In this document: positions 1-9,455 of the stretch, piece by piece
How positions within the stretch are numbered: the stretch's first letter is position 1
Layout of the letters: each line of letters starts with the position of its first letter
NCBI RefSeq assembly: GCF_023337795.1
Contig: NZ_JALIRS010000001.1
Span: 496,001-560,000, forward strand
DNA: 64,000 nt
Direction: 5' to 3'
Source: Lysinibacillus sp. BPa_S21
Lineage (GTDB): Bacteria; Bacillota; Bacilli; Bacillales_A; Planococcaceae
The notes under the pieces: generated by a model
The model's input: only the letters and a program-made list of their open reading frames with translations
Databases searched by the model: none
Told to the model about the DNA's origin: nothing
Translations under genes and position numbers: made by a program

Positions 1-7
1 GATTAAT

Positions 8-700
8 ATGTTAAAAGATTGGACGTTATTTGAGAAAGCATGGTTAATAATTTCAGTAGCAATTATCACATTTTTAGGATTTTTGTGGAACGACACTTTA
101 CTAGGAATGATTTCATCTATTGCCGGAATCATCTGTGTGGTATTGGTAGCTAAAGGGAAGATTTCGAGTTATTTGTTCGGCATCATTCAATGTTCAACTT
201 ATGGCTATATTTCATATACATATGGACTTTATGGAGAGTCGATGTTAAACCTCTTATTTTTCTTACCATCTCAGTTTATAGGTTTTTATTTATGGTGGAA
301 AAACCGTAAAAATGCTAATCAAATAAACGGGGAAGATGTTTATGCAAAACGCTTAAATCGTAAACAATGGATGTATGTTTTAGTTTTTGTAGTTGTTTCA
401 TATATTGGTTATTCGGCATTCCTTGCAAAAGTAGGTGCAAATTTAGCTGGTTTAGATGGATTAGCAGTAGTTCTTTCAGTAGTAGCACAGTTATTGCTAG
501 TGTTACGTTTCGCGGAGCAATGGTTAATGTGGATTATCATTAACGTGATTACTATCACGCTTTGGATTGTTATTTTAGTGCGCAGCGGAGGAAACGATTG
601 GACTTTATTAGCAATGTGGGTAGCCTTCTTAATTAATTCTATTTACGGATATGTTAACTGGCTACGTATTAGTAAAGTCGAGGGGAATGAGGCGCAATGA
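8..700 (+). CDS. pnuC: Nicotinamide riboside/mononucleotide transporter PnuC
   Basis: A 230-residue, strongly hydrophobic protein with about seven membrane segments separated by short loops, the size and pattern of PnuC transporters, which bring nicotinamide riboside across the cytoplasmic membrane by facilitated diffusion. Tryptophan-rich motifs near residues 90-100 (FYLWWKNRK) and 210-220 (YGYVNWLR) resemble the family. Its stop overlaps the start of nadR by 4 bases (ATGA), so the two are translationally coupled; the neighbour's kinase would trap the imported riboside by phosphorylation. The ribosome binding site is mostly outside the window, so the ATG at 8 is accepted on family length. 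Confidence 0.9.
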   Translation: MLKDWTLFEKAWLIISVAIITFLGFLWNDTLLGMISSIAGIICVVLVAKGKISSYLFGIIQCSTYGYISYTYGLYGESMLNLLFFLPSQFIGFYLWWKNRKNANQINGEDVYAKRLNRKQWMYVLVFVVVSYIGYSAFLAKVGANLAGLDGLAVVLSVVAQLLLVLRFAEQWLMWIIINVITITLWIVILVRSGGNDWTLLAMWVAFLINSIYGYVNWLRISKVEGNEAQ

Positions 701-1767
701 ATTACGGCGTACAAGTAAACGAGTATGAGGGAAAGACAATAGGCTATTATGGAGGGAAGTTTCTGCCTTTCCATTACGGCCATTTAGATTGCATATTAAA
801 AGCACAGTCTATGGTAGATATTCTATTTGTAGTTGTAGGATATGATGTCCTTCACGACGGTAAAATCTGTGAAGGTACTAAATTTGAACATGTAAATCAT
901 CGAGTACGGGAGCGTTGGATTACGAAGGAGTTAAAGGAATTCAAAAATATTAGGGTATTGTCACAATATGAAAGACGATCAGATGAATACATGAATGACA
1001 CTTCTATTGAGCAATCGTATACGGAACTTCTAAATAAAATCGGCGGAAAGATCGACATTGTATTTAGTAGTGAGAAAGAATATGACGTTTACTTTGAGAG
1101 ATACCTTCCTGGCATTCAACACGTAGTTTTAGATGAAGGTAGAACTGACCGACCTATTTCAGCTACGCAAATTCGGTATGAAGGAGTGTATGCCAAGTGG
1201 AACTTTCTGCCGAAGTCAGTACAAGAATATTACACAAAACGGGTAGCGATTTGTGGTATTGAATCAGTTGGAAAGTCGCATTTAACAAAAATGCTAGCGA
1301 AGCATTTTCATACGAATTATGTTGGGGAGTATGGACGATCTTATTATGATGAAATAAACGGTTTTCAAGACATTTCACACCCTAACGATTATATAGATAT
1401 TGCAGTAGGGCATTGTCATTTAATCAATGATGCTAGTAAAAAATCTAACAAACTGTTATTGGTAGATACAGACCTTTCTTACACTCAATTCTTTCATTTC
1501 TTAGAGAACGAGCGTTACAACAAGGTGATTGATGAATTAATTAGAGCAAAAGCTGAAGGAATTGCAAAATATATTTATATCGAACCGCATAACTTTCATG
1601 AGTTAGACGGTACTCGTAGACATTTAACGAAAGAAGAACGTCATTCGCGAAATAATTTACTTAAAACGCTTTACGACTATTACGAAATCGAATTAGTAAT
1701 TGTCGATGAGGAGGACAGAAATAAGCGTTTCGAAAAATGCGTTGAGGCGATTACAAACCTGTTTTAA
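697..1767 (+). CDS. nadR: NadR-type NMN adenylyltransferase / ribosylnicotinamide kinase
   Basis: A 356-residue bifunctional NAD salvage enzyme. The N-terminal half is a nucleotidyltransferase: GGKFLPFHYGH (HxGH at residues 26-29) and the ISATQIR motif near 153 bind ATP and NMN. The C-terminal half starts with a P-loop, GIESVGKSH, near residue 187 and is the nicotinamide riboside kinase. The helix-turn-helix of enterobacterial NadR is absent, so no repressor role is expected. It overlaps pnuC by 4 bases; uptake, phosphorylation and adenylylation to NAD are thus in one operon. Confidence 0.9.
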   Translation: MNYGVQVNEYEGKTIGYYGGKFLPFHYGHLDCILKAQSMVDILFVVVGYDVLHDGKICEGTKFEHVNHRVRERWITKELKEFKNIRVLSQYERRSDEYMNDTSIEQSYTELLNKIGGKIDIVFSSEKEYDVYFERYLPGIQHVVLDEGRTDRPISATQIRYEGVYAKWNFLPKSVQEYYTKRVAICGIESVGKSHLTKMLAKHFHTNYVGEYGRSYYDEINGFQDISHPNDYIDIAVGHCHLINDASKKSNKLLLVDTDLSYTQFFHFLENERYNKVIDELIRAKAEGIAKYIYIEPHNFHELDGTRRHLTKEERHSRNNLLKTLYDYYEIELVIVDEEDRNKRFEKCVEAITNLF

Positions 1768-1818
1768 TGAATGGTGATTCGAATAAACTAGTTTACAACT
1801 AAACAAAAATACAAAAAG

Positions 1819-1849
1819 AGTCACATTTAACTAAGTGTGGCTTTTTTTT
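1819..1849 (+). terminator. Intrinsic terminator of pnuC-nadR
   Basis: An 8-bp stem (AGTCACAT with GTGTGGCT, including G-U pairs) is followed by a run of T about 50 bases after nadR. Confidence 0.8.
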
Positions 1850-1947
1850 ATGCATTTACTAACTAGTAGTGGAAGCTTTCTTAATATTAGTCGATTAAGG
1901 TGCTGCTATATTTGACATCCAGTTTACGCAACGAAAGAGGTGGTACT

Positions 1948-2256
1948 ATGCAATTAACAGATGGTACATGGACATTTGATTCTGAAGAAATCGATGAAGC
2001 CGCAAAGAAATTACAACGAGATGAGCAGGAGCGGGAAATGCTAAATGCTTTTGCTCGGTATGCTTACCTTCGTTACAAGCAGATTCGGGATTGTGTAAAT
2101 CCTCGTAAATGTAAATACATGAGAATTGATCAAGTACGTGAACAATTAAAATCACCCGCTAAACTACGAAAAGTGAGCACCCTATTTACGATTTCAGAAG
2201 AAGAAGTGCTATACATTGTAGATTTTGTGAAAAAGTATTTGAAGTATGTGAAATAA
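1948..2256 (+). CDS. Hypothetical protein, 102 residues
   Basis: The ATG at 1948 is chosen over an upstream in-frame TTG at 1900 because GAAAGAGGTGG lies just ahead of it. The product is charged, predicted mostly helical and soluble, with an acidic N-terminal part, a CVNPRKCKY segment with two cysteines near residue 50, and a basic C-terminus. No signal peptide or membrane segment is seen. I do not recognise the family. It stands alone between two terminators. Confidence 0.65.
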   Translation: MQLTDGTWTFDSEEIDEAAKKLQRDEQEREMLNAFARYAYLRYKQIRDCVNPRKCKYMRIDQVREQLKSPAKLRKVSTLFTISEEEVLYIVDFVKKYLKYVK

Positions 2257-2265
2257 ATCAAAAAA

Positions 2266-2292
2266 CTCCCGGTCAATCATTTTAACCGGGAG
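2266..2292. terminator. Bidirectional terminator hairpin
   Basis: A perfect 8-bp stem, CTCCCGGT with ACCGGGAG, sits between the 102-residue gene and the convergent LysR gene. Flanking A and T tracts let it serve both strands. Confidence 0.75.
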
Positions 2293-2352
2293 CGTATCAT
2301 TTTATTTAATCAGGGTTCATCACTTAAGTGCCAGATTAATTCTTCATGTAGT

Positions 2353-3264
2353 TCATTGACTTTGAGGGATTGTTTCACGGGATAGCAAATGAGTTTCTTC
2401 CATAAATAATTCTAAAAAGTTCATCGCATACTTTGCTAAATAGCGATCTTTTGGCCAAACAATATTCGCATTGGATTGGATATTACAATTGGCAAAATTA
2501 ATAATTCTAATATCTCTAATTGAAAATTTTTCGAGACTTGCTTTTGGTAAAATCGTTACCCCCAATCCTTCACTTATTAAGGAAATGACCATTGCAATAT
2601 CAATACATTCACAAATAATATTAGGCTCAAAACCATGACTTTTAAATTCATCGATAATAATGCGAAACGTATTACAACTACGATGACGATAAAAAGAAAG
2701 AAACGGTAAGTTTTTTAAATCTTCCATACGAATTGGGTTCGGTAAATTCCATTTTGCAGGAGTGGCAAGTACAAACTCCTTAAATTCTAAATCTATCGAA
2801 GAGAAATTTTCATCTTCAATTGGTTGCTGCAGTACAGCTAAATCGATTTCTTTACTTAAAAGACTTTTCGTTAAGAAAAATGTATCTCCTTCAATAATCT
2901 TGAAGCATAAATTAGGGTATCTTTCGCGCATCAGCTTAATTTTTTCAGGTAGGTAAGATAAACAAGTTTGATCTGCGCCAATCGATAATACCCCCTTTAG
3001 CCCTTCACCAACTTCTTTTATTTCCAAAATCGTATCTTCAAAATTAGCTAATAATGCTTTTCCTTTTTCATATAAAATTTTTCCTGGTTCAGTAAGCTCT
3101 AATGTTCTACCATTTCGATCCAGTAGTTTACAATTTAATTCTTTCTCCATAAATTTCAATTGATTGCTAAGTGGTGGTTGTGCCATATGCAATCTTTTGG
3201 CGGCTTTCGTAATTTGTTTTTCTTCAACAATTGTAATGAAATAATTTAATTGTCTTAAATCCAT
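2353..3264 (-). CDS. LysR-family transcriptional regulator
   Basis: A 303-residue LysR regulator. The N-terminal winged helix-turn-helix is typical (residues 1-60, LNYFITIVEEKQITKAAKRL then QPPLSNQLKFMEKELN), followed by an effector-binding domain. The start at 3264 is preferred to one 14 codons upstream because it begins with the canonical MDLRQLNYF and has a GGGGTGAGAG ribosome site. It is transcribed away from the Liv-type importer across a 490-bp gap, the usual arrangement for a LysR activator of a neighbouring transport/catabolic operon. The effector is unknown; phenylacetate or a related aromatic acid is an inference from context. Confidence 0.9.
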   Translation of the reverse strand: MDLRQLNYFITIVEEKQITKAAKRLHMAQPPLSNQLKFMEKELNCKLLDRNGRTLELTEPGKILYEKGKALLANFEDTILEIKEVGEGLKGVLSIGADQTCLSYLPEKIKLMRERYPNLCFKIIEGDTFFLTKSLLSKEIDLAVLQQPIEDENFSSIDLEFKEFVLATPAKWNLPNPIRMEDLKNLPFLSFYRHRSCNTFRIIIDEFKSHGFEPNIICECIDIAMVISLISEGLGVTILPKASLEKFSIRDIRIINFANCNIQSNANIVWPKDRYLAKYAMNFLELFMEETHLLSRETIPQSQ

Positions 3265-3757
3265 TACTCTCTCACCCCTATACTTAAAATTAAATAGTTT
3301 ATGCAATTTGTATACTTCATCTGTATAGTAACACTTTTTCGAGTATTTTCGTAATATTTGTTAGACATTTCTGGCTTTTTGGATAAATAATCCGCAAAAT
3401 CACAGAATTAATAAGGGTTTTGCGGATTTTTAAATAGTGTGTTTTTTATGTAATTTATATAACAATAAAAGTACGGATATACCTAAAACGTATATATATG
3501 AATTTTTTATATATATTTTTAGTATTTATCATTTATTAAAATACATGTTATTCTTTTGAATAATCGAAATCTGAAAATTCTGCCTAATGTAGCTGATAAG
3601 CTTCAATAATCTAATTTTATCTTATTATTTAAGCAAAATAATATATTGCAGATATCATCAAAGGTTTTTATTTTCGTTAGAGAGGCTATACATACCGTCA
3701 TTTTAAAAGGGGATGCGGTTTTATAGGAATAAAAAATTTTTAAGGGGTGTAGGATTT
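3265..3757. promoter_or_regulatory. Divergent regulatory region, LysR gene / importer operon
   Basis: A 490-bp AT-rich gap with no gene. An imperfect palindrome near 3392-3427 (TCCGCAAAATC ... ATTAAGGGTTTTGCGGA) is the most visible symmetric element. Promoters for both directions must lie here, but I cannot single out a convincing -35/-10 pair. Confidence 0.45.
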
Positions 3758-4963
3758 ATGAAAAAGACTTTATTGTCTCTATTCCTATTGATGGGGGCAC
3801 TATTGCTTGTGGCCTGTAGTTCATCTTCGGGGAAAGGTGATGCATCTTCCGCCAGTACAGGTTCTGAAGCATCAGCTAATTCAATCAAAATTGCTGGAAT
3901 CTTCTCAGCATCTGGTGGGGCAGCTGCTCTAGGGGAACCAGAAATGCAAACGTTGAAGATGTTAGTCGATCAAAAAAATGAGGATGGGGGCATTAACGGT
4001 CGAAAAATTGATTTAGTCACTTATGATGACAAATCTGACCAAAATGAAGCCATTCTTTCGATGAAAAAAGCATTAACGCAAGACAAGGTATCGATTGTTA
4101 TCGGAGGGACAACAAGTGGCAACTCATTAGCGATGTTACCTTTGGCAGAGCAAAATCAAGTGCCTTACATTTCTGTTGCTGCCAGCAAACAAATTTACAT
4201 GAATGAAAATGGACAAGCACGCAAATGGGTATTCAAAATGCCACAAGATGATCAACAAGCTGTGGAGCGAATTTTACAATATTTAAAAGATAATAACTTA
4301 ACGAAAGTTGCCTGGTTAAACGTTGCGAATTCTTTTGGAACTGGTGGTCACGAAGAATTTGTTAAACACATGGAAAATTACGGTGTGAAATCAGTAATTG
4401 AAGATGAATTTGAAGCGACAGTCACAGATGCAAAACCACTGTTAACTCGTGTGAAAAAAGCAAATCCTGATGCAATAATTGTATGGGGAACCGTACAAGA
4501 GTCAGCGGTTGTCATTAAAAATATTCGTGAATTATCACTTGATTTACCAGTTCTTGCAAGTCATGGTGTTGCAACGGGTCAATTTATCGAAGTAGCTGGT
4601 GAGGCAGCAAACGATGTGGTGTTGCCAACTGGTAAATTATTAATTGCGGACAAATTAGAAGATTCAAATCCACAAAAAGAATTATTATCAGCGTATAACG
4701 AAGCTTTCACAGCAAAATACAATAAACCAGCAAGTACATTTGGTGCGTATGCAGCAGATGGTTTCTCGATAGCTACGAAAGCAATTGAAGCAAAAGGCGG
4801 TGATAGCGCTGCACTTCGAGATTACATTGAGCAAGAACTAGGTGAATATATAGGCTTGACAGGTACATTTAACATTACTGCGGATAATCATATGGGATTG
4901 AGTCCGGATAGTTTTGCTATGGTACGAATTGTTGATGGAAAGTGGACTTTAGAAGACAAATAA
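3758..4963 (+). CDS. livK: ABC transporter substrate-binding lipoprotein, Liv type
   Basis: A 401-residue periplasmic-binding-protein-like lipoprotein (family of LivJ/LivK, amino acid and aromatic-acid receptors). The start at 3758 follows AAGGGGTGTAGG and gives a lipoprotein signal peptide ending LLVAC with the acylated cysteine at residue 20. A serine-rich linker is followed by the IKIAGIFSASGGAAALG ligand-binding start typical of the family. It heads a five-gene importer operon with two permeases and two ATPases. The position next to paaI and paaK suggests an aromatic acid such as phenylacetate as ligand, although branched-chain amino acids cannot be excluded. Confidence 0.88.
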   Translation: MKKTLLSLFLLMGALLLVACSSSSGKGDASSASTGSEASANSIKIAGIFSASGGAAALGEPEMQTLKMLVDQKNEDGGINGRKIDLVTYDDKSDQNEAILSMKKALTQDKVSIVIGGTTSGNSLAMLPLAEQNQVPYISVAASKQIYMNENGQARKWVFKMPQDDQQAVERILQYLKDNNLTKVAWLNVANSFGTGGHEEFVKHMENYGVKSVIEDEFEATVTDAKPLLTRVKKANPDAIIVWGTVQESAVVIKNIRELSLDLPVLASHGVATGQFIEVAGEAANDVVLPTGKLLIADKLEDSNPQKELLSAYNEAFTAKYNKPASTFGAYAADGFSIATKAIEAKGGDSAALRDYIEQELGEYIGLTGTFNITADNHMGLSPDSFAMVRIVDGKWTLEDK

Positions 4964-5078
4964 ATGGTTAATCAACACACCTCAATAAAATACAAATTTA
5001 GTGAACAGTGGTGTCTCTCCATCACTGTTCATTAAATTATTAGCTTAGTAATCCCGAAATGAATGGAGTGAACGACAT

Positions 5079-5960
5079 ATGGAAACATTTTCTCAAATGT
5101 TGCAATTATTATTTTCAGGCTTAACTATAGGAGCCATTTATGCATTGATTGCGGTTGGATTTGTCATTATTTATAACGTGACAGGCATCCTTAATTTTGC
5201 ACAAGGTGAATTTGCTATGTTTGGTGCTTTAATTAGTATTTCACTGGTGAAAGCTAATCTACCATTATGGTTAGCTATTATTTTAAGTATCGTCATTGTG
5301 GCAGCAATTGGTGCTGTATTTGAACGAACAGCAATTCATACAGCGCGTAAATCATCCATGACAACACTCATAATCATTACAATTGGTGTATCCATTGCAT
5401 TTCGAGGTATTGCGATTTTAATTTGGGGAACACAGGCCCAAACATTACCGCCGTTTACGGATAATACACCTATAAAATTTTTAGAAGCTGTATTGCTTCC
5501 GCAAAATTTATGGGCAATTGGTCTATCAATCGTTATTCTAATCGTAATGATGTACTTCTTTAACTTTACATTTACTGGGAAATCATTAACGGCTTGTGTT
5601 GTAAATCCATTTGCTGCACGCCTAATGGGGATCAACCCAAATAAAATGTCATTGCTTGCTGTTGTAGTAAGTGCTGGTGTGGGGGCTTTAGCGGGTACAG
5701 TTATCGCACCGATTTCCGGTGCTTCCTACGATATGGGGATGATGCTTGGCATAAAAGCGTTTGTAGCAGCAGTCGTTGGTGGCTTAACAAATGCTCCAGC
5801 TGCAATTGCTGGCGCCTTTCTAATTGGAATTATTGAAGCATTTACAGAGGGGTTATGGTCATCTGGATTAAAAGATGTAGTGAGTTTCTCTTTATTGCTT
5901 TTAATTTTGTTTATAAAACCAGAAGGCCTATTTGCGAAAGCTTCTGGAAAACGTGTATAG
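5079..5960 (+). CDS. livH: ABC transporter permease, LivH type
   Basis: A 293-residue integral membrane permease with the N-terminal signature LTIGAIYALIAVGFVIIYNVTG and the FAQGEFAMFGA motif that mark LivH. About eight membrane segments span the length. It forms the membrane channel with LivM. The ATG at 5079 follows GGAGTGAACGAC. It is separated from the receptor gene by 115 bp, containing an imperfect GAACAGTGGTG / CATCACTGTTC hairpin (about 5001-5031) that could reduce transcription of the permease and ATPase genes relative to the receptor. Confidence 0.9.
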   Translation: METFSQMLQLLFSGLTIGAIYALIAVGFVIIYNVTGILNFAQGEFAMFGALISISLVKANLPLWLAIILSIVIVAAIGAVFERTAIHTARKSSMTTLIIITIGVSIAFRGIAILIWGTQAQTLPPFTDNTPIKFLEAVLLPQNLWAIGLSIVILIVMMYFFNFTFTGKSLTACVVNPFAARLMGINPNKMSLLAVVVSAGVGALAGTVIAPISGASYDMGMMLGIKAFVAAVVGGLTNAPAAIAGAFLIGIIEAFTEGLWSSGLKDVVSFSLLLLILFIKPEGLFAKASGKRV

Positions 5961-5973
5961 GGAGGTTACAACT

Positions 5974-7026
5974 ATGAACAAAAAAAGCTTAAAGCTTATC
6001 TATAATAACAGCTTAGTTGGACCAAGTATTTTTTTCGCACTATTATTTTGTATCCCACTAGTTGGATCAAATTATACACTCGCTATTTTTACGATGATTG
6101 GTTTTTATGCATTAATATGTATTGGTTTAACGATGCTAACAGGCTATGCGGGACAAATTTCACTAGGGCATGCGGCCTTCTATGGAATTGGTGCCTACAC
6201 GTCTGCTTATATGACAGCTACATTAGGGTTTTCTCCCTGGCTAGCAATATTGGTAGGAGCGCTCATTTCTGCGCTTGTTGCATTATTAATCGGAATTCCT
6301 ACCTTTAAGTTGAAAGGCTATTATTTAGCATTAGCAACTCTAGGATTTGGAATTATTGTTTACACAGCATTTAAAGAATTAACATCCATTACAGGTGGCT
6401 CGAATGGCTTCTTTGGGATACCGTCTATTCATTTATTCGGCTTTGAATTCGTTACAGATCAAAGTTATTTTTATCTTATTTGGCTATTTGTTTTTATGGC
6501 ACTTGTTTTTTCACGGAATATTATACACTCAAGAATCGGGCGTGGCCTACGTTCGATTGAGGGAAGTGAGATTGCAGCAGATGCCGTTGGTGTAAATTTA
6601 ATGAAATATAAATTACAAATTTTTGTGACAAGTGCTATTTTCACCTCTATTTCAGGTTCGTTATTAGCACACTATGTTTCATTTATTAATCCAAATTTAT
6701 TCACAGCGAATACCTCCATTTATTTATTAATAATGGTTATTATCGGTGGATTAAATAATATTTGGGGTGCCATAGTCGGTTCAGCTGCTTACGTTTTACT
6801 TGGAGAATTATTAAAACATTTTGTGCCAGTTTTCTTCCCTAACATTGGTGGGGAATTCGAAATCGTATTTTTCGGTTTATTACTAGTCTTAACATTGATT
6901 TATATGCCTAATGGCTTAGTTCCTCAATTTATGAAAATTGCCAGAAAGCTTAAGAAGAAAGAACGCCATGCATCGATTGCGTTCACAATTGATACGCAAG
7001 CTACAGGGGGGAAAGCAAATGACTAA
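5974..7026 (+). CDS. livM: ABC transporter permease, LivM type
   Basis: A 350-residue membrane protein of the LivM family, partner of LivH. Marker segments are LTMLTGYAGQISLGHAAFYGIGAY (about residues 48-70) and the GGLNNIWGAIVGSA motif near residue 260, with a basic cytoplasmic tail (RKLKKKERH). The start at 5974, behind a strong GGAGGT at 5961, is chosen over an upstream in-frame codon inside livH. The last 8 bases overlap livG. Confidence 0.9.
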   Translation: MNKKSLKLIYNNSLVGPSIFFALLFCIPLVGSNYTLAIFTMIGFYALICIGLTMLTGYAGQISLGHAAFYGIGAYTSAYMTATLGFSPWLAILVGALISALVALLIGIPTFKLKGYYLALATLGFGIIVYTAFKELTSITGGSNGFFGIPSIHLFGFEFVTDQSYFYLIWLFVFMALVFSRNIIHSRIGRGLRSIEGSEIAADAVGVNLMKYKLQIFVTSAIFTSISGSLLAHYVSFINPNLFTANTSIYLLIMVIIGGLNNIWGAIVGSAAYVLLGELLKHFVPVFFPNIGGEFEIVFFGLLLVLTLIYMPNGLVPQFMKIARKLKKKERHASIAFTIDTQATGGKAND

Positions 7027-7816
7027 CAAAGAACTTATCTTAAGTGTCGAAAACTTAACGAAAGTATTTGGAGGAGTTGTTGCGGTAGATAATGTGTCCT
7101 TCACGATTAATAAAGGAGAAATATTCGCAGTTATTGGTCCTAACGGTGCAGGGAAAACAACACTTTTCAATATGATAACAGGGGTCTTGCCAAGTTCATC
7201 AGGAAATGTCTATTTCCAAGGCAAGCGGTTAACAAGCAAAAAGCCTTATCAAATAGCACAAGCAGGTGTTACAAGAACATTTCAGAACCTGGAAGTTTTC
7301 GATAATATGACCGTTATCGAGAATGTCATGACCGGTGCTCATATTGCGATGAAAACAAATATTTTAACGGCTGGGTTACGCTTACCAACTGTAGTGAAAG
7401 AAGAAGTAGATACGATGGAAAGAGCATTACAATGTTTAAAAGATGTAGGTATTGCTGAGTTTGCCTATGAAATGGCAGATAAATTACCTTATGGCAGCCA
7501 ACGACTTCTTGAAATTGCACGTGCGGCAATCTCTAAACCTCAATTGATTTTATTAGATGAACCGATGGCGGGCCTAAATGCTGAGGAATCAAGGCAATTA
7601 GTAGAAGTCATATTAAGAATGCGCGCTGAAGGAATGACTTTTTTATTCGTCGAGCATGATATGGAAACCGTTATGTCTATTTCAGATCGTTTAGTTGTTG
7701 TAGATAACGGGGTCAAAATTGGAGAAGGTACGCCAGAAGAGATTTACAAAAATCCAAAGGTTGTGGCAGCGTACTTAGGCGATGATGAAGCGGAAGAAGG
7801 TGCGGTCTATGCTTAA
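7019..7816 (+). CDS. livG: ABC transporter ATP-binding protein, LivG type
   Basis: A 265-residue ATPase. Walker A is GPNGAGKTT at residues 40-48, the signature region is LPYGSQRLLEIARA near 160, and Walker B LILLDEP is near 177, followed by the LivG hallmark MAGLNAEES and the switch histidine in VEHDM. The start at 7019 has GGGGGGAAAG ahead of it and overlaps livM. It energises import with LivF. Confidence 0.92.
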   Translation: MTNKELILSVENLTKVFGGVVAVDNVSFTINKGEIFAVIGPNGAGKTTLFNMITGVLPSSSGNVYFQGKRLTSKKPYQIAQAGVTRTFQNLEVFDNMTVIENVMTGAHIAMKTNILTAGLRLPTVVKEEVDTMERALQCLKDVGIAEFAYEMADKLPYGSQRLLEIARAAISKPQLILLDEPMAGLNAEESRQLVEVILRMRAEGMTFLFVEHDMETVMSISDRLVVVDNGVKIGEGTPEEIYKNPKVVAAYLGDDEAEEGAVYA

Positions 7817-8555
7817 AGTCGAAAATTTACATACTTATCACGGGCATTTACATGTTCTTGATGGTATTGACTTTGAACTAGTAGAAGGAGAGTTATTATC
7901 GATTGTTGGATCAAATGGTGCGGGGAAAAGTACACTCCTCGGCACATTAGCGGGTGTGTATTCACCGAGTGAAGGAAAAATTGAATACAAAGGAATAGAT
8001 ATTACGAAAGACGGAGTACAAAAGACAGTTGCCAATGGGATATGTTTAGTGCCAGAGCGAAGACAGATTTTTTCTGCATTATCTGTTAAGGACAATTTGA
8101 TGCTCGGTGCTTATCATCGCTATAGTAGAGATAAAAAAACGGTTCATCGAGACTACGAGGAGATTGTAGAGTTATTTCCCCGCTTAAAGCAAATGCTTAA
8201 TCGCCCAGGAGGTTTACTTTCAGGTGGAGAACAGCAAATGGTGGCAATTGGGCGAGGTTTAATGGCCAACCCCAAAGTTTTGATGCTTGATGAGCCATCA
8301 TTAGGACTCGCTCCTTTAATCGTCAAAGACATTATGAATATTTTACGTAGATTGTGTGATGAACGAGGTGTCACGATTATTTTGGTAGAGCAAAATGTAA
8401 AAGCTGCTTTGAAGGTGGCTGATCGTGCCTGCGTGTTAGCTCATGGGAAGATGGCCATTTCAGGTACAGCACAAGAGCTGTTGAATGATCCGAAAATCCA
8501 AGAAGCGTACTTCGGTAAACCTCATACAACGTCGAAAAATATTATGCAGGTATAA
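7809..8555 (+). CDS. livF: ABC transporter ATP-binding protein, LivF type
   Basis: A 248-residue ATPase. It has Walker A GSNGAGKST at residues 34-42, the LivF-specific VPERRQIF segment near 82, the LLSGGEQQM signature and Walker B MLDEPSLGL near 158. The start at 7809 overlaps the end of livG and follows GAAGAAGGTG. It ends the importer operon. Confidence 0.92.
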   Translation: MLKVENLHTYHGHLHVLDGIDFELVEGELLSIVGSNGAGKSTLLGTLAGVYSPSEGKIEYKGIDITKDGVQKTVANGICLVPERRQIFSALSVKDNLMLGAYHRYSRDKKTVHRDYEEIVELFPRLKQMLNRPGGLLSGGEQQMVAIGRGLMANPKVLMLDEPSLGLAPLIVKDIMNILRRLCDERGVTIILVEQNVKAALKVADRACVLAHGKMAISGTAQELLNDPKIQEAYFGKPHTTSKNIMQV

Positions 8556-8610
8556 AATAACTTCATCGAGATTCCTCCTTGTTGTAACAAGTGAGGGATT
8601 TTACTATGTC

Positions 8611-8650
8611 AAAAAAATGTGAGAAACCCCTTGATCGGAGGTCACTCACA
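8611..8650 (-). terminator. Terminator of the PaaI thioesterase gene
   Basis: Read on the minus strand, TGTGAG and CTCACA close a stem with an inner ACC/GGGGT helix, followed by seven T (8617-8611). Confidence 0.75.
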
Positions 8651-8660
8651 TCTCTTTCCG

Positions 8661-9095
8661 TTATTCGATGAAACTTTCGTTTTTACGATAAACCATAGCT
8701 TCCATTGTGGCACATAATTCATCGTTGCTCCAAACATGAATCCGATACCAGGCTAAACGGTGCGTTTTTTTTACCTCTTCTGCGACAGCGGTTAGTTGCT
8801 GTCCTGCCAAACCTGCGCTCATGTAATGTATGGTATTCGTAACACCGACAGCCGTCTTACCGTAAGAATTACTAGCCGCTGCAAATGCGTAGTCAGCTAA
8901 AGAAAAAATAATGCCTCCATGTACAGTACCATGTGTATTGAGCATATGAGGTTTTGGAAAAAGTGTCACTTTTGCAAAGCCAGCTTTTAATTCAACTAAT
9001 TCTATCCCTAAATAATTCGCGTATGGCTCCTTTGATAAAGCTTGAAAAATTTCATCATAATATTTTTCGTGTTGTTGTGACTCAGTTAATGTCAA
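8661..9095 (-). CDS. paaI: PaaI-family hotdog-fold acyl-CoA thioesterase
   Basis: A 144-residue hotdog thioesterase with the PaaI pattern: N53, HGTVHGGIIFSLADYAF with HGG at 59-61 and catalytic acid D68. PaaI hydrolyses ring-hydroxylated phenylacetyl-CoA esters and is thought to rescue trapped CoA when the pathway stalls. The TTG at 9095 is chosen because AAAGGGGGAT lies 7 bases ahead; longer in-frame extensions add a non-homologous hydrophobic stretch. It faces away from paaK across a shared control region. Confidence 0.85.
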   Translation of the reverse strand: MTLTESQQHEKYYDEIFQALSKEPYANYLGIELVELKAGFAKVTLFPKPHMLNTHGTVHGGIIFSLADYAFAAASNSYGKTAVGVTNTIHYMSAGLAGQQLTAVAEEVKKTHRLAWYRIHVWSNDELCATMEAMVYRKNESFIE

Positions 9096-9422
9096 TGTAA
9101 ATCCCCCTTTGTAAATAAAAATGTGTTCATCATTCATGAATAAGTAAAATTCTGCATACAAAATAAAAACGAATGAAATAAAAGTGATATGCAAAATCAA
9201 TTTAACACCTATTTTGGGGAAAGTAAACGTATTATTATAGTTTTGCGTAATTATTTTGAGTTTTCTGTCTATTTTGTGTTTTTATTTAAATATCTCTTAT
9301 TAATAGTGGACTAGAAGGGGAACTTTACAGGTTGCTTTTTGTGTTTATGAATAAATAGTATTCAAGATAAAACGTTTATAGACGACTAATTAATCAACTA
9401 TAACCAGAAAAAATAAAATATA

Positions 9423-9452
9423 TTGACAATTCGGACAAATTTGTTTTATCTT
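9423..9452 (+). promoter_or_regulatory. Candidate promoter of the paa operon
   Basis: A perfect TTGACA (9423-9428) is followed 18 bases later by TATCTT (9447-9452). It precedes paaK by about 80 bases and lies immediately before a perfect inverted repeat. Confidence 0.55.
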
Positions 9453-9455
9453 AAT

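Noticed and set aside
1163..1378. Antisense ORF in nadR
   Set aside because: nadR motifs on the sense strand are unambiguous.
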